A DNA stretch of 64,000 nt from Crataegus laevigata (Eukaryota > Streptophyta > Magnoliopsida > Rosales > Rosaceae): the NCBI GenBank assembly GCA_963580275.1, contig OY756945.1:20861501-20925500 (forward strand), given 5' to 3'. Of this stretch, positions 35,576-47,100 are shown piece by piece. The translations under genes and the position numbers were made by a program. Each line of letters begins with the position of its first letter. Positions within the stretch are counted from its first letter, which is position 1. The notes beneath the pieces were generated by a model. That model worked only from the letters and a program-made list of their open reading frames with translations. It did not search any database and had not been told where the DNA came from.

Positions 35576-38500
35576 AAACTCACGCTCGTTTTATCCCAGG
35601 ATTACTTAAAACCTTGTGAATAGACTCCAAATGAAAAAATAGTGTACTTTAGAAACAAAAAAAGCATTTGATCTTTTAAGGACTCGAGTTTAGCGTCCTA
35701 ATAGTGTCTTATATGTGTTCATTTGTTTAAATTCCAAACTTGTCAAACTCACGCTCGTTTTATCCCATGATTGCTTAAAACCTTGTGAATAGACTCCAAA
35801 TGAAAAAATAGTATACTTTTGAAACAAAAGATGCATTTGTTCTTTTGTGGACTCGTGTTTAGTGTCCTAGTAGTGTCTTATATGTGTTCATTTGTTTATA
35901 TTCCAAACTTGTCAAACTCACGCTCGTTTTATCCCATGATTGCTTAAAACCTTGTGAATAGACTCCAAATGAAAAAATAGTGTACTTTTGAAACAAAAAA
36001 AGCGTTTGATCTTTTAAGGACTCGAGTTTAGCGTCCTAGTACTGTCTTATATGTGTTCATTTGTTTAAATTCAAAACTTGTCAAACTTACGCTCGTTTTA
36101 TCCCAGGATTAGTTAAAACCTTGTGAATAGACTCCAAATGAAAAAATAGTGTACTTTTGAAAGAAAAAAAGCATTTGATCTTTTAAGGACTCGAGTTTAG
36201 TGTCCTAGTACTGTCTTATATGTGTTCATTTGTTTAAATTCAAAACTTGTCAAACTCACGCTCGTTTTATCCCAGGATTGCTTAAAACCTTGTGAATAGA
36301 CTCCAAATGAAAAAATAGTTTACTTTTGAAACAAAAAAAGTATTTGATCTTTTAAGGACTCGAGTTTAACGTCCTAGTACTGTCTTATAGGTGTTCATTT
36401 GTTTAAATTCAAAACTTGTCAAACTCACGCTCGTTTTATCCCAGGATTACTTAAAACCTTGTGAATAGACTCCAAATGAAAAAATAGTGTACTTTTGAAA
36501 CAAAAAAAGCATTTGATCTTTTAAGGACTCGAGTTTAGCGTCCTAATAGTGTCTTATATGTGTTCATTTGTTTAAATTCCAAACTTGTCAAACTCACGCT
36601 CGTTTTATCCCATGATTGCTTAAAACCTTGTGAATAGACTCCAAATGAAAAAATAGTATACTTTTGAAACAAAAGATGCATTTGATCTTTTGTGGACTCG
36701 TGTTTAGTGTCCTAGTAGTGTCTTATATGTGTTCATTTGTTTATATTCCAAACTTGTCAAACTCACGCTCGTTTTATCCCATGATTGCTTAAAACCTTGT
36801 GAATAGACTCCAAATGAAAAAATAGTGTACTTTTGAAACAAAAAAAGCATTTGATCTTTTAAGGACTCGAGTTTAGCGTCCTAGTACTGTCTTATATGTG
36901 TTCATTTGTTTAAATTCAAAACTTGTCAAACTCACGCTCGTTTTATCCCAGGATTGCTTAAAACCTTGTGAATAGACTCCAAATGAAAAAATAGTTTACT
37001 TTTGAAACAAAAAAAGTATTTGATCTTTTAAGGACTCGAGTTTAACGTCCTAGTACTGTCTTATAGGTGTTCATTTGTTTAAATTCAAAACTTGTCAAAC
37101 TCACGCTCGTTTTATCCCAGGATTACTTAAAACCTTGTGAATAGACTCCAAATGAAAAAATAGTGTACTTTTGAAACAAAAAAAGCATTTGATCTTTTAA
37201 GGACTCGAGTTTAGTGTCCTAATAGTGTCTTATATGTGTTCATTTGTTTAAATTCCAAACTTGTCAAACTCACGCTCGTTTTATCCCATGATTGCTTAAA
37301 ACCTTGTGAATAGACTCCAAATGAAAAAATAGTATACTTTTGAAACAAAAGATGCATTTGATCTTTTGTGGACTCGTGTTTAGTGTCCTAGTAGTGTCTT
37401 ATATGTGTTCATTTGTTTATATTCCAAACTTGTCAAACTCACGCTCGTTTTATCCCATGATTGCTTAAAACCTTGTGAATAGACTCCAAATGAAAAAATA
37501 GTGTACTTTTGAAACAAAAAAAGCATTTGATCTTTTAAGGACTCGAGTTTAGCGTCCTAGTACTGTCTTATATGTGTTCATTTGTTTAAATTCAAAACTT
37601 TTCAAACTTACGCTCGTTTTATCCCAGGATTAGTTAAAACCTTGTGAATAGACTCCCAATGAAAAAATAGTGTACTTTTGAAACAAAAAAAGCATTTGAT
37701 CTTTTAAGGACTCGAGTTTAGCGTCCTAGTAGTGTCTTTTATGTGTTCATTTGTTTAAATTCAAAACTTGTCAAACTCACGCTCGTTTTATCCCAGGATT
37801 GCTTAAAACCTTGTGAATACACTCCAAATGAAAAAATAGTGTACTTTTGAAACAAAAAAAGCATTTGATCTTTTACGGACTCGAGTTTCGCGTCCTAGTA
37901 CTGTCTTATATGTGTTCATTTGTTTAAATTCAAAACTTGTCAAACTCACGCTCGTTTTATCCCAGGATTTGTTAAAACATTGTGAATAGACTCCAAATGA
38001 AAAAATAGTGTACTTTTGAAACCAAAAAAACATTTGATCTTTTAAGGACTCGAGTTTAGCGTCCTAATAGTGTCTTATATGTGTTCATTTGTTTAAATTC
38101 CAAACTTGTCAAACTCACGCTCGTTTTATCCCATGATTGCTTAAAACCTGGTGAATAGACTCCAAATGAAAAAATAGTGTACTTTTGAAACAAAAAAAGC
38201 ATTTGATCTTTTAAGGACCCGAGTTTAGTGTCCTAGTACTGTCTTATATGTGTTCATTTGTTTAAATTCAAAACTTGTCAAACTCACGCTCGTTTTATCC
38301 CAGGATTAGTTAAAACCTTGTGAATAGACTCCAAATGAAAAAATAGTGTACTTTTGAAACAAAAGATGCATTTGATCTTTTGTGGAGTCGTGTTTAGTGT
38401 CCTAGTAGTGTCTTATATGTTGTCATTTGTTTAAATTCCAAACTTGTCAAGCTCACGCTCGTTTTATCCCATGATTGCTTAAAACCTTGTGAATAGACTC

Positions 38501-39786
38501 CAAATGAAAAAATAGTGTACTTTTGAAACAAAAAAAACATTTGATCTTTTAAGCACTCGAGTTTAGCGTCCTAGTACTGTCTTATATGTGTTCATTTGTT
38601 TAAATTCAAAACTTGTCACACTCACGCTCGTTTTATCCCAGGATTACTTAAAACCTTGTGAATAGACTCCAAATGAAAAAGTAGTGTACTTTTGAAACAA
38701 AAAAAGCATTTGATCTTTTAAGGACTCGAGTTTAGCGTCCTCGTAGTGTCCTATATGTGTTCATTTGTTTAAATTCAAAACTTGTCAAACTCACGCTCGT
38801 TTTATCCCATGATTGTTTAAAACCTTGTGAATAGACTCCAAATGAAAAAATAGTGTACTTTTGAAACAAAAGATGCATTTGATCTTTTGTGGACTCGTGT
38901 TTAGTGTCCTAGTAGTGTCTTATATGTTGTCATTTGTTTAAATTCCATACTTGTCAAACTCACGCTCGTTTTGTCCCATGATTGCTTAAAACCTTGTGAA
39001 TAGACTCCAAATGAAAAAATAGTGTACTTTTGAAACAAAAAAAGCATTTGATCTTTTAAGGACTCGAGTTTAGCGTTCTAGTACTGTCCTATATGTGTTC
39101 ATTTGTTTAAATTCAAAACTTGTCAAACTCACGCTCGTTTTATCTCAGGATTAGTTAAAACCTTGTGAATAGACTCCAAATGAAAAAATAGTGTACTTTT
39201 GAAACAAAAGATGCATTTGATCTTTTGTGGAGTCGTGTTTAGTGTCCTAGTAGTGTCTTATATGTTGTCATTTGTTTAAATTCCAAACTTGTCAAACTCA
39301 CGCTCATTTTATCCCATGAATTCTTCAAACCTTGTGAATAGACTCCAAATGAAAAAATAGTGTACTTTTGAAACAAAAGATGCATTTAATCTTTTGTGGA
39401 CTCGTGTTTAGTATACTAGTAGTGTCTTATATGTGTTCATTTGTTTAAATTCCAAACTTGTCAAACTCATGCTCGTTTTATCCCATGATTGCTTAAAACC
39501 TTGTGAATAGACTCCAAATGAAAAAATAGTGTACTTTTGAAACAAAAGATGCATTTGATCTTTTGTGGACTCGTGTTTAGTGTCCTAGTAGTGTCTTATA
39601 TGTGTTCATTTGTTTATATTCCAAACTTGTCAAACTCACGCTCGTTTTATCCCATGATTGCTTAAAACCTTGTGAATAGACTCCAAATGAAAAAATAGTG
39701 TACTTTTGAAACAAAAAAAGCATTTGATCTTTTAAGGACTCGAGTTTAGCGTCCTAGTACTGTCTTATATGTGTTCATTTGTTTAA
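35576..39786. repeat. Satellite with 676- and 845-bp local repeats, up to the solo LTR
   Basis: The GTATAC variant occurs at 35811, 36656 and 37332, offsets of 845 (5 units) and 676 (4 units). TTTAACGTCC occurs at 36365 and 37041, again 676 apart. The right part (37.6-39.7 kb) is less regular. The run ends inside a monomer at CATTTGTTTAA, where the solo LTR is inserted. Confidence 0.75.
39782..39786. repeat. Target-site duplication TTTAA, left copy
   Basis: TTTAA directly precedes the LTR start TGATAGG and is repeated at 42100-42104 after the LTR end CACATCA. Joining the flanks across one copy restores an ordinary monomer (CATTTGTTTAAATTCAAAAC). Five-base duplications are the rule for gypsy-type integrases. 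Confidence 0.95.
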
Positions 39787-40031
39787 TGATAGGAGCATAT
39801 TTATGCGCCTTAGTTTAGCTTGTTCTTGTGCATTTATATTGTTTTCCTTAGCTAAAGTAGTCTTTTGAGCTAGTTTTATGTATTTTCAGGTTTTAAGGGC
39901 AAAGTATGCAAAAGGAGGCATTTTGGAGCCTTTTGGAGCAAATTAGAGCTTGGAATGGATATCGTATGCTTGGAGCCATGAGGATGGACGAAATTGAAGA
40001 CTTGAAGATGATGAGTCCTACTTGAGCAAGG

Positions 40032-40299
40032 TTTCCTAGTTGGAGTAGGAAAATCCCAAATGAAGATGGAATCCTAGCTAAATTGGGTTTCCTAGTTGAA
40101 TTAGGAATCCTAGTGGAAATTGGTTTCCTAGTTGAATTGGGAAACCTAGAAGAATGAAGTTTCCTACTCAAACAAGGTTTCCTACTTGAAGTAGGAAAGT
40201 TAAACCCCAAATGGCCTCAAGTTGCAGCAACAATGAAGTTTTCCTAGTTCTAGAAGGAAAAAGAATTCCAAAATGAAGAAGGATTAGTTTTCCTAATCC
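40032..40299 (+). repeat. Cluster of short inverted repeats (TTTCCTA...TAGGAAA) in U3 of the solo LTR
   Basis: Five hairpin-capable pairs lie in under 270 bp: TTTCCTA/TAGGAAA (40032-40052), TTCCTA/TAGGAA (40089-40107), TTTCCTACT/AGTAGGAAA with a 3-nt loop (40178-40198), TTTTCCT/AGGAAAA (40239-40261) and GGATTAG/CTAATCC (40281-40299). Related half-sites such as GGTTTCCTAG recur between them, so the region seems to have grown by local duplication. It lies upstream of the TATA box, so it may bind a dimeric regulator or form RNA hairpins when read through. That is inference. Confidence 0.7.
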
Positions 40300-40706
40300 T
40301 AGTGCACAAAGGCTCCCTAAACATTGTTGGAAACAATTAGAAGATTCTAGAGCTTTCCCTTGCTTTGGCTGTAAGTTCACCTAGTTTCTAAGGGATTAGG
40401 CTTTCTAGAAGGCCTATCCTAATCCCTACAAAGGTGCCGCACCCTTCCCTTCTAGAAGTCCCATTCTCCCTTGCCTTGCAAGGCTTTCTAGAAGCCTTAT
40501 CACCCTATCCCTAGCTGCCGCACCTTATTGCCCTATTTCCCCTTGGATTTCGGATTTAATTAGCCCAATTCCTTGTGAATTTGGGTTAATTGGGCCATAA
40601 ACCCCTCTCCTTATTGGATTTACAATTTCTGCTACACTTAGGAGGCCTAATCCATCAATTAAATTAAATCCAAGCCCTAATCTGATTTATCTAGGGTTAG
40701 GGTGCC

Positions 40707-40714
40707 TATATATA
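40707..40714 (+). promoter_or_regulatory. TATA box of the solo LTR promoter
   Basis: TATATATA in the context GGTGCCTATATATACATG is a strong plant TATA box. Transcription would begin near 40740 and run right through U5 into the satellite. A solo LTR keeps this promoter, so satellite transcription from here is possible. Confidence 0.6.
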
Positions 40715-40816
40715 CATGTGCTTATGTGTGCCGCACCTATCATTCACTCCTCCATCCAGAAAATTACAAAGTGCCGCACAACTCCCCTCTCCCATCCTTT
40801 GCCGCAAGCTTCCATC

Positions 40817-40868
40817 CACTCCACCATCACCACCGTGCCTACCACCACTCCACCATCACCACCGTGCC
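40817..40868 (+). repeat. 23-bp direct repeat, period 29, in the solo LTR
   Basis: CACTCCACCATCACCACCGT followed by GCC occurs at 40817-40839 and again at 40846-40868. The stretch is C-rich and lies about 110 bp downstream of the TATA box, in the predicted transcribed part. It explains the Pro/His/Ser-rich chance reading frames here. Confidence 0.8.
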
Positions 40869-42099
40869 CTGTCCACAACCAAACCACCTTGTGCGCCACC
40901 TTTGGAGGCTAGGAGAAGAGTGCACCGTGCAGTCCAAGGGGGAGAAGAAGGCTTATGCAAGAATCTGCCACCATTGGAGTGTTTGGAGTTCTTTCTTTCC
41001 TTGTTTCTGTTTTCATGTTTAATTTAATTTGTTGTTCAAATATGTTAAACATGTGGAACTAATTTCTTTATAGTTAGAGGCGAATTTGAAGCCATGGACA
41101 TATGTTGGTTATGATTTGATTTACTCCAGATTATGAATTCATGAACTTTGGATGTGGTTTACTTTTCTGTTTTGATTAAGAACTTGTTTATGTATGTGGG
41201 TTGAGGGTCGACACTTAATTTGCATGCTTAAACTTGATGCTAGGATATAAGGGAATTTCACCTAATCGTTATTAACTTATATTCATGAGTAGTAAAGATC
41301 GCTAGTCACGATTATGTTTAGTAAACCCTAGGTTGGATTAACATGCGTATTCCATAGTTATGAATGCCTAGTCGTTGTTTATGATTTCCATTGAATTTAA
41401 TGATTCTTGTTGAATGTCCCTATCATGCGTATTCCATAGTTAGGGACTTTGATGAGGAATAATTTGGTTGCAATGCGTATTCCATTCAATTCAATGAAAT
41501 TAGGGAAATCTGAGAATTAATTAGTTCAATACAATTAATTTGGGGCATCGTCATTCATAAGTTCATTGAAATCATAACTGGGAATCAAGTTGTATGCATA
41601 TGTTCATGTGTGGATAAGGAACCCTCTAACTAGTTTCTCAATCCATTCAATTCACCACAATCTGTTTAGAATCTGTTTTGTTTCTAAGTTTCTGTTTTAA
41701 TTCCAAATTCGTCAAAACCAATCCCCCATTTATTTTAAAGTGTTAGATTAGCTAGAAATACATTTAGATTGTGTTTCTAGGAGTTTGGAGTCAAGTTAGA
41801 ACCAATTTTCGTCAAAAATTGTGTTTGTGCTCAAAACTGCCCAGAAAGTGATTTTGAGGCAGTTTTGAGTGTTTCTGGGCTGTTTTGAGTCTTTTGCTTT
41901 GTTTTAGTGTTTTAAACTCTAGTTTTGAATTCTTTGAGTCTAGTTTAGTGTCTTATATTGTGTTTTTACGTTTTTGAGTCAGTTTCACATTGATTAGCAT
42001 CCCTAGTTAATCCCCGGTCTAGAACGATCCCTATTTGCTCATATACTACAATTGTCATCCATAGGGTTTAATTTGAGTGTCAATCTAATTTTCACATCA

Positions 42100-42104
42100 T
42101 TTAA
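42100..42104. repeat. Target-site duplication TTTAA, right copy
   Basis: TTTAA follows the LTR terminus CACATCA and continues into the interrupted monomer (ATTCAAAACTTGTC). It matches the left copy at 39782-39786. Confidence 0.95.
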
Positions 42105-43118
42105 ATTCAAAACTTGTCAAACTTACGCTCGTTTTATCCCAGGATTAGTTAAAACCTTGTGAATAGACTCCAAATGAAAAAATAGTGTACTTTTGAAAGA
42201 AAAAAAGCATTTGATCTTTTAAGGACTCGAGTTTAGTGTCCTAGTACTGTCTTATATGTGTTCATTTGTTTAAATTCAAAACTTGTCAAACTCACGCTCG
42301 TTTTATCCCAGGATTGCTTAAAACCTTGTGAATAGACTCCAAATGAAAAAATAGTTTACTTTTGAAACAAAAAAAGTATTTGATCTTTTAAGGACTCGAG
42401 TTTAGCGTCCTAGTACTGTCTTATAGGTGTTCATTTGTTTAAATTCAAAACTTGTCAAACTCACGCTCGTTTTATCCCAGGATTAGTTAAAACCTTGTGA
42501 ATAGACTCCAAATGAAAAAATAGTGTACTTTTGAAACAAAAAAAGCATTTGATCTTTTAAGGACTCGAGTTTAGCGTCCTAATAGTGTCTTATATGTGTT
42601 CATTTGTTTAAATTCCAAACTTGTCAAACTCACGCTCGTTTTATCCCATGATTGCTTAAAACCTTGTGAATAGACTCCAAATGAAAAAATAGTATACTTT
42701 TGAAACAAAAGATGCATTTGATCTTTTGTGGACTCGTGTTTAGTGTCCTAGTAGTGTCTTATATGTGTTCATTTGTTTAAATTCCATACTTGTCAAACTC
42801 ACGCTCGTTTTGTCCCATGATTGCTTAAAACCTTGTGAATAGACTCCAAATGAAAAAATAGTGTACTTTTGAAACAAAAAAAGCATTTGATCTTTTAAGG
42901 ACTCGAGTTTAGCGTCCTAGTACTGTCTTATATGTGTTCATTTGTTTAAATTCAAAACTTGTCACACTCACGCTCGTTTTATCCCAGGATTACTTAAAAC
43001 CTTGTGAATAGACTCCAAATGAAAAAATAGTGTACTTTTGAAACAAAAAAAGCATTTGATCTTTTAAGGACTCGAGTTTAGCGTCCTAGTACTGTCTTAT
43101 ATGTGTTCATTTGTTTAA
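42105..43118. repeat. 1014-bp (6-monomer) satellite block, copy 1, adjoining the solo LTR
   Basis: The AACTTACGCTCG variant at about 42121 recurs at about 43135, and the TAGTTTACTT, TATAGGTG, GTATAC and TTGTCACACTC variants recur in the same order 1014 bp later. The block begins in the half monomer right of the solo LTR. Confidence 0.88.
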
Positions 43119-44105
43119 ATTCAAAACTTGTCAAACTTACGCTCGTTTTATCCCAGGATTAGTTAAAACCTTGTGAATAGACTCCAAATGAAAAAATAGT
43201 GTACTTTTGAAAGAAAAAAAGCATTTGATCTTTTAAGGACTCGAGTTTAGTGTCCTAGTACTGTCTTATATGTGTTCATTTGTTTAAATTCAAAACTTGT
43301 CAAACTCACGCTCGTTTTATCCCAGGATTGCTTAAAACCTTGTGAATAGACTCCAAATGAAAAAATAGTTTACTTTTGAAACAAAAAAAGTATTTGATCT
43401 TTTAAGGACTCGAGTTTAGCGTCCTAGTACTGTCTTATAGGTGTTCATTTGTTTAAATTCAAAACATGTCAAACTCACGCTCGTTTTATCCCAGGATTAG
43501 TTAAAACCTTGTGAATAGACTCCAAATGAAAAAATAGTGTACTTTTGAAACAAAAAAAGCATTTGATCTTTTAAGGACTCGAGTTTAGCGTCCTAATAGT
43601 GTCTTATATGTGTTCATTTGTTTAAATTCCAAACTTGTCAAACTCACGCTCGTTTTATCCCATGATTGCTTAAAACCTTGTGAATAGACTCCAAATGAAA
43701 AAATAGTATACTTTTGAAACAAAAGATGCATTTGATCTTTTGTGGACTCGTGTTTAGTGTCCTAGTAGTGTCTTATATGTGTTCATTTGTTTAAATTCCA
43801 TACTTGTCAAACTCACGCTCGTTTTGTCCCATGATTGCTTAAAACCTTGTGAATAGACTCCAAATGAAAAAATAGTGTACTTTTGAAACAAAAAAAGCAT
43901 TTGATCTTTTAAGGACTCGAGTTTAGCGTCCTAGTACTGTCTTATATGTGTTCATTTGTTTAAATTCAAAACTTGTCACACTCACGCTCGTTTTATCCCA
44001 GGATTACTTAAAACCTTGTGAATAGACTCCAAATGAAAAAATAGTGTACTTTTGAAACAAAAAAAGCATTTGATCTTTTAAGGACTCGAGTTTAGCGTCC
44101 TAGTA
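43119..44105. repeat. 1014-bp satellite block, copy 2, with uninserted solo-LTR target
   Basis: Repeats the previous block with few changes (for example ACATGTC near 43464). The target bases TTTAA at 43114-43118, just before this copy, correspond to 42100-42104 but lie in an unbroken monomer. They represent the site before solo-LTR insertion. Confidence 0.85.
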
Positions 44106-47100
44106 GTGTCTTATATGTGTTCATTTGTTTAAATTCAAAACTTGTCAAACTCATGCTCGTTTTATCCAATGATTGCTTAAAGCGTTGTGAATAGACTCCA
44201 AATGAAAAAATAGTGTACTTTTGAAACAAAAAAAGCATTTGATCTTTTAGGGACTCGTGTTTAGTGTCCTAGTAGTGTCTTATATGTGTTCATTTGTTTA
44301 AATTCAAAACTTGTCAAACTCACGCTCGTTTTATCCAACGATTGCTTAAAACCTTGTGAATAGACTCCAAATAAAAAAATAGTGTACTTTTGAAACAAAA
44401 AAACCGTTTGATCTTTTAAGGACTCGAGTTTAGCGTCCTAGTAGTGTCTTATATGTGTTCATTTGTTTAAATTCAAAACTTGTGAAACTCATGCTCGTTT
44501 TATCCAATGATTGCTTAAAGCCTTGTGAATAGACTCCAAATGAAAAAATAGTGTACTTTTGAAACAAAAAGGCATTTGATCTTTTAAGGACTCGAGTTTA
44601 GCGTCCTAGTAGTGTCTTATATATGTTCATTTGTTTAAATTCAAAACTTGTCAAACTCACGCTCGTTTTATCCCAGGATTGCTTAAAACCTTGTGAATAG
44701 ACTCCAAATGAAAAAATAGTGTACCTTTCAAATAAAAGAAGCGTTTGATCTTTTAAGGGCTCGTGTTTACCATCCTAGTACTGTCTTATATGTGTTCATT
44801 TGTTTAAATTCAAAACTTGTCAAACTTATGCTCGTTTTATCCCACAAATGCGTAAAATCGTGCAAATAGACCCCAAATGAAAAAATAGTGTACTTTTGAA
44901 ACAAAAAAGGCATTTGATCTTTTAAGGACTCGAGTTTAGCGTCCTAGTACTGTCTTATATGTGTTCATTTGTTTAAATTCAAAACTTGTCACACTCACGC
45001 TCGTTTTATCCCAGGATTACTTAAAACCTTGTGAATAGACTCCAAATGAAAAAATAGTGTACTTTTGAAACAAAAAAAGCATTTGATCTTTTAAGGACTC
45101 GAGTTTAGCGTCCTAGTAGTGTCTTATATGTGTTCATTTGTTTAAATTCAAAACTTGTCAAACTCATGCTCGTTTTATCCAATGATTGCTTAAAGCGTTG
45201 TGAATAGACTCCAAATGAAAAAATAGTGTACTTTTGAAACAAAAAAAGCATTTGATCTTTTAGGGACTCGTGTTTAGTGTCCTAGTAGTGTCTTATATGT
45301 GTTCATTTGTTTAAATTGAAAACTTGTCAAACTCACGCTCGTTTTATCCAACGATAGTTTAAAACCTTGTGAATAGACTCCAAATAAAAAAATAGTGTAC
45401 TTTTGAAAGAAAAAAATCATTTCATCTTTTAAGGACTCGAGTTTAGCCTCCTAGTAGTGTCTTATATGTGTTCATTTGTTTAAATTCAAAACATGTCAAA
45501 CTCATGCTCGTTTTATCCAACGATTGCTTAAAACCTTGTGAATAGACTCCAAATGAAAAAATAGTGTACTTTTGAAACAAAAAAAGAATTTGATCTTTTA
45601 AGGACTCGAGTTTAGCGTCCTAGTAGTGTCTTATATGTGGTCATTTGTTTAAATTCAAAACTTGTCAAACTCACGCTCGTTTTATCCCACGGTTTCTTAA
45701 AACCTTGTGAATACACTCCAAATGAAAAAAAAGTGTACTTTTGAAACAAAAGAAGCGTTTGATCTTTTAAGGACTCGTGTTTACCATCCTAGTAGTGTCT
45801 TATACGTGTTCATTTGTTTAAATTGAAAAGCTTGTCAAACTCATGCTCGTTTTATCCCACAAATGCGTAAAATCGTGCAAATAGACCCCAAATGAAAAAA
45901 TAGTGTACTTTTGAAACAAAAAAGGCATTTGATCTTTTAAGGACTCGAGTTTAGCGTCCTAGTACTGTCTTATATGTGTTCATTTGTTTAAATTCAAAAC
46001 TTGTCAAACTCACGCTCGTTTTATCCCAGGATTACTTAAAACCTTGTGAATAGACTCCAAATGAAAAAATAGTGTACTTTTGAAACAAAAGATGCATTTG
46101 ATCTTTTGTGGACTCGTGTTTAGTGTTCTAGTAGTGTCTTATATGTGTTCATTTGTTTAAATTCCAAACTTGTCAAACTCACGCCCGTTTTATTCCACGA
46201 TTGCTTAAAACCTTGTGAATAGACTCCAAATGAAAAAATAGTGTACTTTTGAAACAAAAAAACCGTTTGATCTTTTAAGGACTCGAGTTTAGCGTCCTAG
46301 TAGTGTCTTATATGTGTTCATTTGTTTAAATTCAAAACTTGTCAAACTCATGCTCGTTTTATCCAATGATTGCTTAAAGCGTTGTGAATAGACTCCAAAT
46401 GAAAAAATAGTGTACTTTTGAAACAAAAAAAGCATTTGATCTTTTAGGGACTCGTGTTTAGTGTCCTAGTAGTGTCTTAGATGTGTTCATTTGTTTAAAT
46501 TGAAAACTTGTCAAACTCACGCTCGTTTTATCCAACGATAGTTTAAAACCTTGTGAATAGACTCCAAATAAAAAAATAGTGTACTTTTGAAAGAAAAAAA
46601 TCATTTCATCTTTTAAGGACTCGAGTTTAGCCTCCTAGTAGTGTCTTATATGTGTTCATTTGTTTAAATTCAAAACATGTCAAACTCATGCTCGTTTTAT
46701 CCAACGATTGCTTAAAACCTTGTGAATAGACTCCAAATGAAAAAATAGTGTACTTTTGAAACAAAAAAAGAATTTGATCTTTTAAGGACTCGAGTTTAGC
46801 GTCCTAGTAGTGTCTTATATGTGGTCATTTGTTTAAATTCAAAACTTGTCAAACTCACGCTCGTTTTATCCCACGGTTTCTTAAAACCTTGTGAATACAC
46901 TCCAAATGAAAAAAAAGTGTACTTTTGAAACAAAAGAAGCGTTTGATCTTTTAAGGACTCGTGTTTACCATCCTAGTAGTGTCTTATACGTGTTCATTTG
47001 TTTAAATTGAAAAGCTTGTCAAACTCATGCTCGTTTTATCCCACAAATGCGTAAAATCGTGCAAATAGACCCCAAATGAAAAAATAGTGTACTTTTGAAA

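Larger units (their letters stand above)
4425..39786. repeat. 169-bp satellite array, left segment (about 209 monomers)
   Basis: The array is head-to-tail with a period of 169 bp. Successive GTCCTAGTAG-type landmarks at 4602, 4771, 4940, 5109, 5278 and 5447 are each 169 apart. The consensus is about 32% G+C, with A-tracts (A6 and A7, centres about 24 bp apart) that may bend DNA. All monomers have one orientation and most differ by only a few substitutions. Two linked variants are mixed. Type A carries AAAAAAAGCAT, TTAAGG, CTCGAG and AGCGTCC. Type B carries AAAAGATGCAT, TTGTGG, CTCGTG and AGTGTCC. Near-nucleosomal length, AT-richness, higher-order structure and Athila insertions fit a centromeric satellite. 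No gene is present. Confidence 0.97.
39787..42099 (+). mobile_element. Solo LTR (2313 bp) of an Athila-type retrotransposon
   Basis: It begins TGATAGGAGCATATTTATGC and ends TTTTCACATCA, the same termini as the left LTR, and is flanked by TTTAA duplications. No primer-binding site or polypurine tract lies inside, and satellite resumes at once on both sides. This is the product of LTR-LTR recombination that removed the internal region. It has a U3 of about 0.9 kb with hairpins, a TATA box at 40707-40714, a proline-codon-like CACCAC-rich stretch (about 40790-40900), and a U5 homologous to the left LTR (GAGGGTCGACACTTAATT near 41203). At 2313 versus 1893 bp and with an unlike U3, it is a related but separate subfamily. 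Its short reading frames (39893-40380 minus, 40702-41027 plus) resemble no protein I know and are not annotated. Confidence 0.94.

Noticed and set aside
37803..38033. 76-codon minus-strand frame inside the left satellite
   Set aside because: Two monomers in which stops happen to be absent; no protein features.
40168..41027. Possible small proteins in the solo LTR, including Pro/His/Ser-rich frames
   Set aside because: Overlapping frames arise from the CACCAC-rich direct repeat and the TTTCCTA repeats. LTRs of this family are noncoding and no domain is visible.
39787..42099. Complete short non-autonomous element such as a TRIM or LARD
   Set aside because: There are no paired LTRs, PBS or PPT within it. 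Its two ends are the two ends of one LTR as judged against 2084-3976.
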